From positions 1 through 35,760 of the forward strand of contig JAEZKK010000034.1 in NCBI GenBank assembly GCA_023415495.1: 35,760 nt of DNA, read 5' to 3'. The notes beneath the pieces are model-generated. The model ran no database searches. It was not told where the DNA came from and saw only the letters and a program-made list of their open reading frames with translations. Each line of letters begins with the position of its first letter. Position 1 is the first letter of the stretch. A program made the translations under genes and the position numbers. Origin of the DNA: Bacteroidota bacterium (GTDB lineage Bacteria; Bacteroidota; Bacteroidia; Bacteroidales; P3). This document shows, in pieces, positions 25,872 to 33,027 of this stretch.

Positions 25872-26273
25872 TTATTGATTTTTAAGGTTGGTAATTCTTC
25901 CTGCTTCAAGTATTGGAAGGTTGGTCTCTGTTGGAATATAGATAACAGTCTTATCGTTTAGATTGTTTTGATTCCTAACCCAAAGATATTGTATATATCT
26001 ATCCGATAAGGTTCCATTCTCAATTTTAATTGCTTCAGCAGCTCCTTTTGCTCTTTCAACTTCAGCTTGAGCATTAAGTTTTTCTGCCTCAAGGTTTGCT
26101 CTTGCTTCTTCAATCTTAATTCTTCTATTTTGTTCTGCTTCGGCAAACTGTGCCCTACCCCTCATTTCTTGTTGCCAAACCCTATATACCGGTCCTCCAA
26201 ACATAAATAAAATAATTAGTCCAATCAAACCTATTGAGGCAAATACTATATGTTTTATTTTGAAATTATACAT
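25872..26273 (-). CDS. Small coiled-coil membrane protein resembling a truncated prohibitin/SPFH C-terminus
   Basis: A 133-residue protein: a hydrophobic N-terminal helix (about 9-29), then a charged Ala/Glu/Arg-rich coiled coil at 35-85 (MRGRAQFAEAEQNRRIKIEE, RANLEAEKLNAQAEVERAKG) and a tail with RYIQYLWVRNQNNLNDKTVIYIPTE. The AEVERAKGAAEAIKI to VIYIP arrangement closely resembles the C-terminal part of bacterial prohibitin/stomatin-like proteins, but the globular SPFH domain between anchor and coil is missing. From memory, Bacteroidota have such short forms, so it may be a legitimate family rather than a truncation. It lies 2 bp upstream of aminopeptidase P. The function is unknown. Confidence 0.75.
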   Translation of the reverse strand: MYNFKIKHIVFASIGLIGLIILFMFGGPVYRVWQQEMRGRAQFAEAEQNRRIKIEEARANLEAEKLNAQAEVERAKGAAEAIKIENGTLSDRYIQYLWVRNQNNLNDKTVIYIPTETNLPILEAGRITNLKNQ

Positions 26274-26326
26274 GATTCTTAAAGTTTTAAATTCTTATTT
26301 TTCGATTCAAAATATTAATTATTAAT

Positions 26327-27778
26327 CTATTCAACGTTCTTTAGAATATCTAAAGTATGTCGCCAAAACATTTCTACGGTTTTAATTTCCAATCTCTCAT
26401 CCGGAGAGTGAACTCCTCTTAGGGTTGGTCCATAAGAAATCATATCCATTTTTGGATACTTCTCTCCTATAAGCCCACACTCCAAACCAGCATGTATTGC
26501 CCTTACTATCGGTGTCTTTCCAAATAGTTTTTCGTAACTCTTAACTGCTATTGAAAGTATTTTTGAATCTGGATTTGGTGCCCATCCTGGGTATCCATCC
26601 CCATGTGTAGACTCTGCCATTGCAAGGTTGAAACATGCCTCATTCTTAGCACAAGCAGCCTCCTTAGCACTCTCTAATGAGGAACGTTGAGAAGTATTTA
26701 TCTCAAAATAATCTTCTTTCATCTTAACTGACGCAAGGTTTGTAGAGGTTTCAACAAAATTATCTATCTCCCTACTCATTGCCAAAACTCCATGAGGGAG
26801 GGCATATAGAAGATTGAGTAGATTGTCCTGAGACAAGGTATCTATTACAAATTCAGGGTTCTCTACATGGTTAATACCCATTTGGAAATTAGGTTCTGTG
26901 GTTCTGTACTCATAGGCTAATTCCTTGGCAAACTTATTTACTATACTTACTGCATCCTCTGCCTCAGACTTTGTTACAATAATTACTGCCTCTGCTTCTC
27001 TTGCAATTGCATTTCTGAGATTTCCTCCCTCAAATGAATGTATTCTAATATCCATAACATTATCCAAATGCCAGATCACTCTATTAAGTATCTTTATTGC
27101 ATTGCCAAGCCCCTTATTTATATCATCTCCCGAATGTCCACCCTTTAATCCCTTAACATATAGCTTAAAGGCTTGCCCATTTGGAGTATCTTCTTTCTCA
27201 AAACTAAGCTTTCCAAGAGTATCCTTTCCTCCTGCACATCCAATAAATATCTCTCCCTCATCCTCAGAATCAAGATTTAAAAGTATTTGACTCTTAAGCC
27301 AATTAGCATCCAATGCCTCTGCTCCACTCAAGCCTGTCTCCTCATCAACTGTAAATAAACACTCAATTGGTCCATGCTCTATATCATCGCTATCCAATAT
27401 TGCCAACTGAGTTGCAACTCCAATTCCATCATCTGCCCCAAGGGTTGTACCATCTGCCTTTAACCAATCTCCATCAATATATGCCTGTATTTCATCCTTT
27501 TCAAAGTCGAAAACCTTATCCGAATTCTTCTCACAAACCATATCGATATGAGATTGAAGACATATCCATGGTTTATTTTCCATCCCCTTTCTTGCCTCTT
27601 TTCTAATCAATACATTTCCTATCTCATCTCTAATAGCTTCCAAATTCCTTTGCTTTGCCCAATTCAAAAGATATTCAATCATCTTACCCTCCTTCTTAGA
27701 AGGTCTTGGAACCTTTAATATCTCTGCAAAATATTTAAATACAAGTCTGGGTTCCAAGCTGTTCAAATTATTCTTCAT
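26327..27778 (-). CDS. pepD: Aminoacyl-histidine dipeptidase (PepD, M20)
   Basis: A cytosolic zinc dipeptidase (carnosinase-like). In 483 residues the M20 metal site is visible as H77-x-D79 in CLQSHIDMVCE, D116 in TTLGADDGIG, catalytic E146 and metal E147 in TVDEETGLSGAEA, and a later conserved His near GVHSPDE. The lid/dimerisation domain sits at about 200-380 (GGHSGDDINKGLGNAI). The length is as usual for PepD. It heads a nine-gene minus-strand run and follows a well-formed promoter at 27816-27846. The 53-bp gap to the next gene has no evident terminator. Confidence 0.94.
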   Translation of the reverse strand: MKNNLNSLEPRLVFKYFAEILKVPRPSKKEGKMIEYLLNWAKQRNLEAIRDEIGNVLIRKEARKGMENKPWICLQSHIDMVCEKNSDKVFDFEKDEIQAYIDGDWLKADGTTLGADDGIGVATQLAILDSDDIEHGPIECLFTVDEETGLSGAEALDANWLKSQILLNLDSEDEGEIFIGCAGGKDTLGKLSFEKEDTPNGQAFKLYVKGLKGGHSGDDINKGLGNAIKILNRVIWHLDNVMDIRIHSFEGGNLRNAIAREAEAVIIVTKSEAEDAVSIVNKFAKELAYEYRTTEPNFQMGINHVENPEFVIDTLSQDNLLNLLYALPHGVLAMSREIDNFVETSTNLASVKMKEDYFEINTSQRSSLESAKEAACAKNEACFNLAMAESTHGDGYPGWAPNPDSKILSIAVKSYEKLFGKTPIVRAIHAGLECGLIGEKYPKMDMISYGPTLRGVHSPDERLEIKTVEMFWRHTLDILKNVE

Positions 27779-27815
27779 AGTTTATTTCAATTAATATTTC
27801 TAAATAAATAAGTGT

Positions 27816-27846
27816 CAAAGATAGTTATTAATATTGGATTTACAAA
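27816..27846 (-). promoter_or_regulatory. Bacteroidota promoter for pepD and the downstream run
   Basis: On the minus strand TTTG (complement of 27843-27846) is followed after exactly 19 bp by TATCTTTG (complement of 27816-27823), matching TTTG-N19-TAnnTTTG. It ends 37 bp before the pepD start. Confidence 0.8.
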
Positions 27847-27871
27847 GAAATAAGAGGAAATTTAGAAAACT

Positions 27872-27912
27872 AAAAAATAAAACGCAAACCCCAAATAAAT
27901 GGAATTTGCGTT
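27872..27912 (-). terminator. Rho-independent terminator of tRNA-Arg
   Basis: On the minus strand AACGCAAA pairs with TTTGCGTT (27905-27912 with 27881-27888), extended by CC/GG inside, followed by a T-rich run (TTTATTTTTTAG). It begins 8 bp after the 3' end of the tRNA. Confidence 0.85.
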
Positions 27913-27920
27913 AAAGGAAG

Positions 27921-27994
27921 TGACCTCGCCAGGATTCAAACCTGGAACCTTCTGATCCGTAGTCAGATGCTCTATTCAGTTAAGCTACGAGGCC
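27921..27994 (-). tRNA. tRNA-Arg (anticodon ACG)
   Basis: The minus strand folds as a standard cloverleaf. The acceptor stem GGCCTCG pairs with CGAGGTC, the anticodon stem TCTGA/TCAGA holds loop CTACGGA with anticodon ACG (A34 expected to be edited to inosine), and the T-arm is CCAGG-TTTGAAT-CCTGG. The discriminator base is A, and CCA is not encoded, so it must be added post-transcriptionally. It has its own promoter and terminator. Confidence 0.96.
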
Positions 27995-28006
27995 TCTAAG
28001 AGTTTG

Positions 28007-28037
28007 CAAAGATATAAAAGAATTTCTTACCCACAAA
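28007..28037 (-). promoter_or_regulatory. Bacteroidota promoter for tRNA-Arg
   Basis: On the minus strand TTTG (complement of 28034-28037), a 19-bp spacer and TATCTTTG (complement of 28007-28014) give a consensus -33/-7 pair. The -7 element ends 12 bp before the tRNA 5' end. Confidence 0.85.
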
Positions 28038-28088
28038 GAAATAAATAGAATTTTCTAATTCAAAGAATTCAAAATCCTGGGAATCTTA

Positions 28089-28262
28089 ATCATCTAATTT
28101 AGTCTTTTTTCTAATAAGACTTAGTCTAAGAATGCAAATGAGTTACTCATATGATATAAATGAGTTACTCAAATGATATAAATGAGTTACTCAAACGCAT
28201 CGTTAGACTTACTCTAACGAGTCTTTAGACTTACTCTAACGCATCGTTAGACTAAGTCTTAT
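28089..28262. repeat. Phased palindrome array C (exact 22-bp period, nested)
   Basis: Seven palindromes have centres exactly 22 bp apart: AGACT-T-AGTCT (centre 28122), TGAGT-T-ACTCA three times (28144, 28166, 28188), TTAGA-CTTAC-TCTAA twice (28210, 28232) and AGACT-A-AGTCT (28254). An eighth, degenerate unit at centre 28100 keeps only the right half TTAGTCT. The first and last full words are reverse complements of each other and bracket the inner ones. The spacers are partly repeated too (ATGATATAA; CGCATCG). The last unit contains the uvrC stop codon. It occupies most of the space between the tRNA promoter and uvrC. Confidence 0.95.
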
Positions 28263-30060
28263 TTTGATTAAAATAAAGGAATACTATTCTTGCCTTTGAT
28301 TTTCCTATTACTTCTGCCAATTCTTCTTCCGATGTTTGAGAAATCTTCTTAACTGAAGTAAATTTGATTAGCAATTCCTTAGAGCTTGCCTCACCTATGC
28401 CTGGAATATCTGTTAAAAGGGTTTTAATGCTTGCTTTGGAACGTTTTTTCCTGTGATGAGTTATCCCAAAACGATGTGCCTCATCTCTTATATGTTGGAT
28501 TACTTTCAGGGTTTCACTCCTTTTATCCAAAAGCAAGGGAAGATTTTCATTAGGGAAAAATATCTCTTCCAAACGTTTTGCTATCCCAATAATCCTAATC
28601 TTATCTTCTAATTGCAATTCTTTTAAAATATCATATGCAGAGCTTAACTGACCCTTACCTCCGTCAATCACAATCAATTGTGGCATGGGTTTGCCCTCTG
28701 ACTTAAGCCTTGAATACCTTCTAAGCATTACCTCCTTCATACTTGCAAAGTCATCAGGACCGATAACTGTCTTAATATTATAGTGTTTATAATCTCTATT
28801 AGATGGTTTAGCATTTCGAAACACAACACATGCTGCCACAGGTTGGTTCCCCTGGGTATTTGAATTATCAAAGCATTCGATATGTCTTGGCAGGGTCTCG
28901 AGTCTTAAATCCTTCTTAATAGTCTCTAAAATCCTATTTGCATTCCTCTCTGGATCAACTAATGAAGCCTTTTTCACTGACTCAAAATAGTATAATTTAG
29001 CATTATGAAGAGAGAGTTCAAGGAGTTTCTTTCTTTCTCCAAGCATGGGAATAGTCTGGTTTACATAGTCCTTAGGAATATCCAAAGGATTTTCTAAGAT
29101 TATCTCCTTTGAGTTCCAATTCAATTTATCCCTAATTTGGATAATTGCAGTAATAAATGCCTCATTGTCTGTTTCCTCCAATTTCTTATTAATTTGGGAG
29201 CTAAAAGAGGAAACTAAATTCCCATCATTAACCCTTAAAGCATTCATAAATATAGAGTTTTCTCCCTTTACATAGGCATAAACCTCAGTATCGCTAATCA
29301 TACTGCTTACCACTGAAGAACGGCTTTTATAGGATTCAAGGGCTCTAATCTTTTCCTTAACCTCTTCTGCTCTTTCAAATTCCAGGTCTTGAGCAAGGGA
29401 GAACATATCCTTTTTCATCTCCTTAATAAAATCGGAGAAGTTTCCCTTAATAATATTTTTAATTGATCTTATAACCTTATTATATTCCTCTAAAGATTGA
29501 TAATCAGCACAAGGAGCGTCGCAGAGCTTAATCTGATAATTCAAACAAGGCTTGAATTTCCCCTGTTTAACTGTCTTTTCTTTTAAAGGCAAGCTACATG
29601 TTCTGTATTTGAATATCTCCCTAATCAAATCCATTAATTCCTTTAGGTGACGCTTCGAGGTATAGGGTCCAAAATAATAAGAGCCATCCTTGGTCTTATT
29701 ACGGGTAAAGAATATTCTTGGGTATTCTTCATTTGTAATCTTTATCCAAGGAAAGCTCTTATCGTCTTTAAGAAGGATATTATATCTTGGGCGATACTCT
29801 TTAATCAGGTTACACTCAAGCAATAGAGCCTCAGTTTCAGAGGATACATGAATGGTTTTAATATCATTTATCCTCCTTACAAGAAGTTTTGTTTTAGAAC
29901 TATGTGAGGTATCGTTTCTAAAATACGAACTAACCCTACTCTTTAGATTCTTTGCCTTACCAATATAGATAATCTCTCCCTTGGAGTCAAAGAATTGATA
30001 AACACCAGGAGTTTCAACTAAGGTTTGGAGAATATCATTTATTTCTTTTTTCAATATCAT
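28252..30060 (-). CDS. uvrC: Excinuclease ABC subunit C (UvrC)
   Basis: The nuclease that makes both incisions in nucleotide excision repair after UvrAB damage recognition. In 602 residues the N-terminal GIY-YIG domain is GVYQFFDSKGEIIYIGKAKN, followed by a Cys-rich stretch (KPCLNYQIKLCDAPC), a UVR motif near 205-240 (LEFERAEEVKEKIRALESYK), the RNase-H-like C-terminal nuclease (HIECFDNSNTQGNQPVAACV, LIVIDGGKGQL) and tandem helix-hairpin-helix (TDIPGIGEASSKELL). The final residues KT and the stop codon are written by the last unit of array C. The start overlaps gldH by 26 bp, suggesting coupling. Last gene of purC-gldH-uvrC. Confidence 0.95.
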   Translation of the reverse strand: MILKKEINDILQTLVETPGVYQFFDSKGEIIYIGKAKNLKSRVSSYFRNDTSHSSKTKLLVRRINDIKTIHVSSETEALLLECNLIKEYRPRYNILLKDDKSFPWIKITNEEYPRIFFTRNKTKDGSYYFGPYTSKRHLKELMDLIREIFKYRTCSLPLKEKTVKQGKFKPCLNYQIKLCDAPCADYQSLEEYNKVIRSIKNIIKGNFSDFIKEMKKDMFSLAQDLEFERAEEVKEKIRALESYKSRSSVVSSMISDTEVYAYVKGENSIFMNALRVNDGNLVSSFSSQINKKLEETDNEAFITAIIQIRDKLNWNSKEIILENPLDIPKDYVNQTIPMLGERKKLLELSLHNAKLYYFESVKKASLVDPERNANRILETIKKDLRLETLPRHIECFDNSNTQGNQPVAACVVFRNAKPSNRDYKHYNIKTVIGPDDFASMKEVMLRRYSRLKSEGKPMPQLIVIDGGKGQLSSAYDILKELQLEDKIRIIGIAKRLEEIFFPNENLPLLLDKRSETLKVIQHIRDEAHRFGITHHRKKRSKASIKTLLTDIPGIGEASSKELLIKFTSVKKISQTSEEELAEVIGKSKARIVFLYFNQNKT

Positions 30061-30559
30061 AGTCTAAATTAGACTTTTCTATCTCTAAACCAATTTCCAT
30101 AATCCCTGTTATCTCGTATTTAGGTGAATAATTTGATATAATAATAGTGTATTCACCCTTCTCTGGGAAATTAGTAAACTGCTTAACTAATTCCTTTATA
30201 TCAATCATATCGCCTAATTGCTCGCCCAAGAAATCCTTACCTTCCCTGTCCTTTAGCTTAATTGTATGAAGACTTTCCTTTGAAATACCAGAAGGAGAAA
30301 CAATTCTTAAAACGAAAGGGACTTCATCCACATTAATATATGGAGTATATCTAATTGATACATAGATATCGTAAGTATCTTCAATTGAAGGAATATTTAT
30401 ACCCTTAAACTCAACCTCCTTATTCCCTTCAATCCTATTCCAAGTTAACATTTTAAAGTCCTCATGATGCTTATAAACAGAGTTCTTATCACAGGAGATA
30501 AAGCCTAATGATAAGATTAGAGCTAAACCCAATATTAAAATACTTCTTGATATCCTCAT
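30035..30559 (-). CDS. gldH: Gliding motility lipoprotein GldH
   Basis: A lipoprotein required for gliding and type IX-related surface functions in Flavobacterium. The chosen start is the second Met (MRISRSILIL) at 30559: it gives a proper lipoprotein signal ending LGFISC (Cys at residue 23), has AAGGA a few bases upstream, and begins 8 bp after the purC stop. The longer frame from 30589 would overlap purC and add a charged lead. The mature part (about 150 residues) shows the GldH pattern: conserved W, VSIRYTPYIN, LGEQLGDMIDI, FPEKGEYTIIISNYSP and ITGIMEIGLEIEK. The C-terminal end overlaps uvrC by 26 bp. Confidence 0.88.
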   Translation of the reverse strand: MRISRSILILGLALILSLGFISCDKNSVYKHHEDFKMLTWNRIEGNKEVEFKGINIPSIEDTYDIYVSIRYTPYINVDEVPFVLRIVSPSGISKESLHTIKLKDREGKDFLGEQLGDMIDIKELVKQFTNFPEKGEYTIIISNYSPKYEITGIMEIGLEIEKSNLDYDIEKRNK

Positions 30560-30567
30560 AATTATCC

Positions 30568-31515
30568 TTATTTTATAGTTTTCAACCAATTATTCAAATT
30601 CTCTTCAATCCTTTTTTCAACATTATTAGTTTCAGATTTAATAAATTTCTCCCCAACAATATGTTCGTATAATTCTATATAACGTTCAGAGATTTGAGAT
30701 ATTATCTCAGGAGTCATCTCAGGGATGCTTTGTCCTTCCTTGCCTTGGAAACCATTTTCCATCAACCATTCTCTTACAAATTCCTTAGACAATTGTCTTT
30801 GTTTTTCTCCATTTTTTTGTCTTTGTTCATAACCCTCAAGATAGAAATAACGAGAGGAATCAGGGGTATGAATTTCATCAATCAAATAGATTTCCCCCTC
30901 ATATTTACCAAACTCATACTTAGTATCAACAAGTATTAAGCCTCTTTCATTAGCCATTTTACTTCCTCTTTCAAACAGTGCAAGAGTATATTCTTCAAGC
31001 TTTTCGTAATCTTCCTTGCTTACCAAACCATGTTTAATAATATCTTCTTTAGAAATATCCTCATCATGACCAATAGCCTCTTTGGTTGTAGGAGTAATAA
31101 TTGGATTTGGGAATCTATCGTTTTCCTTTAAGCCCTCAGGAAGTTTAACACCACATATCTCTCTTTTACCTGCAGAATATTCTCTGTAAGCATGTCCTGA
31201 AAGAAAGCCTCTAACTACCATTTCCACCTTAAAAGGCTCACATAAACGACCTACCGTAACCATTTCGTCCGGCATTTCCAATTTCCAATTTGGAACTATA
31301 TCCCTTGTAGCATCTAAAAACTTACCTGCAATTTGGTTTAATACTTGCCCCTTAAAAGGGATTCCCTTTGGTAAAACAACATCGAAAGCAGAGATTCTAT
31401 CCGAAACAACCATCATTAAATACTTGTTTTCGATATTATAAACATCTCTAACTTTACCAATATAAAGGTCTTTTTGACCTGGAAAACTGAAATTTGTTCT
31501 TGTAATTGCGTCCAT
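30568..31515 (-). CDS. purC: Phosphoribosylaminoimidazole-succinocarboxamide synthase (SAICAR synthetase)
   Basis: Condenses CAIR with aspartate using ATP in de novo purine synthesis. The 315-residue form is the longer eukaryote/Bacteroidota-type PurC: YIGKVRDVYNIENKYLMMVV (ATP-binding start), SDRISAFDV, the signature EMVVRGFLSGHAYREYSAG, PIITPTTKEAIGHDEDIS, LILVDTKYEFG and LIDEIHTPDSSRYF. First gene of the purC-gldH-uvrC transcript, with a TAnnTTTG element 23 bp upstream. Confidence 0.96.
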   Translation of the reverse strand: MDAITRTNFSFPGQKDLYIGKVRDVYNIENKYLMMVVSDRISAFDVVLPKGIPFKGQVLNQIAGKFLDATRDIVPNWKLEMPDEMVTVGRLCEPFKVEMVVRGFLSGHAYREYSAGKREICGVKLPEGLKENDRFPNPIITPTTKEAIGHDEDISKEDIIKHGLVSKEDYEKLEEYTLALFERGSKMANERGLILVDTKYEFGKYEGEIYLIDEIHTPDSSRYFYLEGYEQRQKNGEKQRQLSKEFVREWLMENGFQGKEGQSIPEMTPEIISQISERYIELYEHIVGEKFIKSETNNVEKRIEENLNNWLKTIK

Positions 31516-31538
31516 AAAGATTATATTATTTATAGGTG

Positions 31539-31546
31539 CAAAGATA
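31539..31546 (-). promoter_or_regulatory. Bacteroidota -7 element for purC-gldH-uvrC
   Basis: The minus strand reads TATCTTTG, 23 bp upstream of the purC start. The -33 position reads TGTCG, a poor match. Confidence 0.6.
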
Positions 31547-31652
31547 ATTCATTTCCTTGATTTTTCGACATTATCGCTTACTTTTAGGATTTTTTTATGT
31601 TATTAAAACAAGGAATTATTCACAAGTTTATATTTTGTTTATATTTTTTTTG

Positions 31653-31660
31653 TAGATTTG
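31653..31660 (+). promoter_or_regulatory. Bacteroidota -7 element for the OmpA-family gene
   Basis: The plus strand reads TAGATTTG, 22 bp before the ATG at 31683. A TTTG occurs upstream at 31634-31637, but at only 15 bp, so the -33 box is not standard. Confidence 0.55.
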
Positions 31661-31682
31661 CACAAATAAATACTTTATAGCG

Positions 31683-32957
31683 ATGAGAAAGTCGGTATTA
31701 TCATTTTTAATTATTATGGTTTTGGCAATAGGCTTAGCTGATGCCCAGACAAGAAATTCAACCAAGAAAAAGAAGGCTCCTAAAAAGCCAGCTCCTCCAA
31801 CAGAAGTAAGTATTCCTGCAAGAAGCAGTGACTGTTTCTTTGCTGCACCACTAATGGTGGATGTTGCCTTTGGACCTACTGAACCACTTAGAGGATATGG
31901 CTTTGTTAACGAAATAAAGCCTGATAATAGAGTAAAAAATGTTTTTAATTCAGAGCATAATACTATCTGGTACATTCTTTCAATACCTTATTCTGGTAAA
32001 TTATGTATTGATATAACACCAAGAGCATCATCAGACGATTATGATTTCCTTGTTTATAAATATACAGACAAGTATTTTTGCAACAGAATAATAGGGAATA
32101 AAGTTACACCTATTCGTTCGGTTATGTCTACTCCAAACACTGCAAAGGGAGGCAAAACAGGTCTTAATCTAACTGGCAATCTCATCAATATACCTAAAAA
32201 TTCAAGTGTGGATTATGGGAAATATATTGATGTAAAAGAGGGTGAAAAATATGTAATTGTAGTAGATAACAGAACAAATGGAGGTTTAGGACATACAATT
32301 TATGCAACAGTTAATACTGATTTTGCTCCTTTAACAGTCTTACCTATCGACAGTTTAAATAGAGAGAGAACCACAGCAAATATATATGTAAAAGAAGCTG
32401 GAAGCGAAAACCTAATCTTAGAGAAACATGATGTAGGAGCACAAAGACTAAAAATACTTCCTAACAAAACATACTCAATATCATTAAAAAAAGACGGTTA
32501 CTTCAATTATTACAGAGAGGTATCTCACCCTCAAGCAAAGAAGGACTCACTTCTAACAGCGAGATTGATAGAAATAAAACCAGGTTCAAATTTACCTATC
32601 AATGGAGAAATCTTCTTCGATGTTGACGAAATGAATAATATAACCATTCTTCCAGATTCATATAAGATATTAGAAGATGTAGTGAAGCTCTTACAAGAAT
32701 ACCCAAGTATAAATATTGAAATAATAGGGAGAATTGCAACAGAAGGACTTAACCTAAGAAAAGATGCAGAGATATCAAAGCAAAGAGCCGAAGCAATTAA
32801 GAATTATCTAATATCAAGAGGAATACCTGAGTCAAATATAAGAACAAGAGGTTCATATTTAAAGGAATTAGAACAACAATTAGCAAGTCAAAAGAAGCTT
32901 AGAAGCGGAGGATTAATCTACCCAAAACAAGAAATAAGGATAATCAAAAGCAAATAA
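31683..32957 (+). CDS. OmpA-family outer-membrane/peptidoglycan-associated protein
   Basis: A 424-residue exported protein. A signal peptide (1-21, ending ADA) is followed by a basic, Lys/Pro-rich linker (NSTKKKKAPKKPAPPTE) and a beta-rich N-terminal domain of about 170 residues with paired Cys (CFFAAPL, LCIDITP, FCNRIIG). Next comes a PEGA-like segment (NIYVKEAGSENLILEKHDVG to YSISLKKDGYF). The C-terminal OmpA domain (about 308-424) has FFDVDEMNNITILPDSYKIL, then ISKQRAEAIKNYLISRGIPESNI, the peptidoglycan-binding helix. The canonical EVxGHTD reads EIIGRIAT, so the diaminopimelate-binding Asp may be lost. Some T9SS-associated OmpA proteins have this layout; that link is inference. A shared terminator follows. 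Confidence 0.88.
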   Translation: MRKSVLSFLIIMVLAIGLADAQTRNSTKKKKAPKKPAPPTEVSIPARSSDCFFAAPLMVDVAFGPTEPLRGYGFVNEIKPDNRVKNVFNSEHNTIWYILSIPYSGKLCIDITPRASSDDYDFLVYKYTDKYFCNRIIGNKVTPIRSVMSTPNTAKGGKTGLNLTGNLINIPKNSSVDYGKYIDVKEGEKYVIVVDNRTNGGLGHTIYATVNTDFAPLTVLPIDSLNRERTTANIYVKEAGSENLILEKHDVGAQRLKILPNKTYSISLKKDGYFNYYREVSHPQAKKDSLLTARLIEIKPGSNLPINGEIFFDVDEMNNITILPDSYKILEDVVKLLQEYPSINIEIIGRIATEGLNLRKDAEISKQRAEAIKNYLISRGIPESNIRTRGSYLKELEQQLASQKKLRSGGLIYPKQEIRIIKSK

Positions 32958-32968
32958 AGCAAATAGAA

Positions 32969-33009
32969 AAAGCGACTTGATAAACAAATTACCAAGTCGC
33001 TTTAATTTT
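32969..33009. terminator. Bidirectional Rho-independent terminator
   Basis: AAAGCGACTTG (32969-32979) pairs perfectly with CAAGTCGCTTT (32993-33003) around a 13-base loop. T-rich tracts follow on both strands (TTTAATTTT on plus; TTTTTCTATTT on minus). It ends both the OmpA-family gene and the convergent T9SS cargo gene. Confidence 0.88.
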
Positions 33010-33027
33010 CATGTTAATTAAATCTAA

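Noticed and set aside
26925..27290. Long plus-strand open frame opposite pepD
   Set aside because: It is the antisense shadow of a well-conserved gene, without promoter or recognisable product; the same applies to the other antisense frames in the kinase, receptor and T9SS genes.
28117..28262. CRISPR array
   Set aside because: The repeats are only 11-15 bp with 7-11 bp between, the words change along the array, spacers are repeated, and no cas gene is present.
30560..30589. Longer gldH start overlapping purC
   Set aside because: It would put ten residues before the lipoprotein signal peptide; the internal ATG has a better ribosome-binding sequence and spacing.
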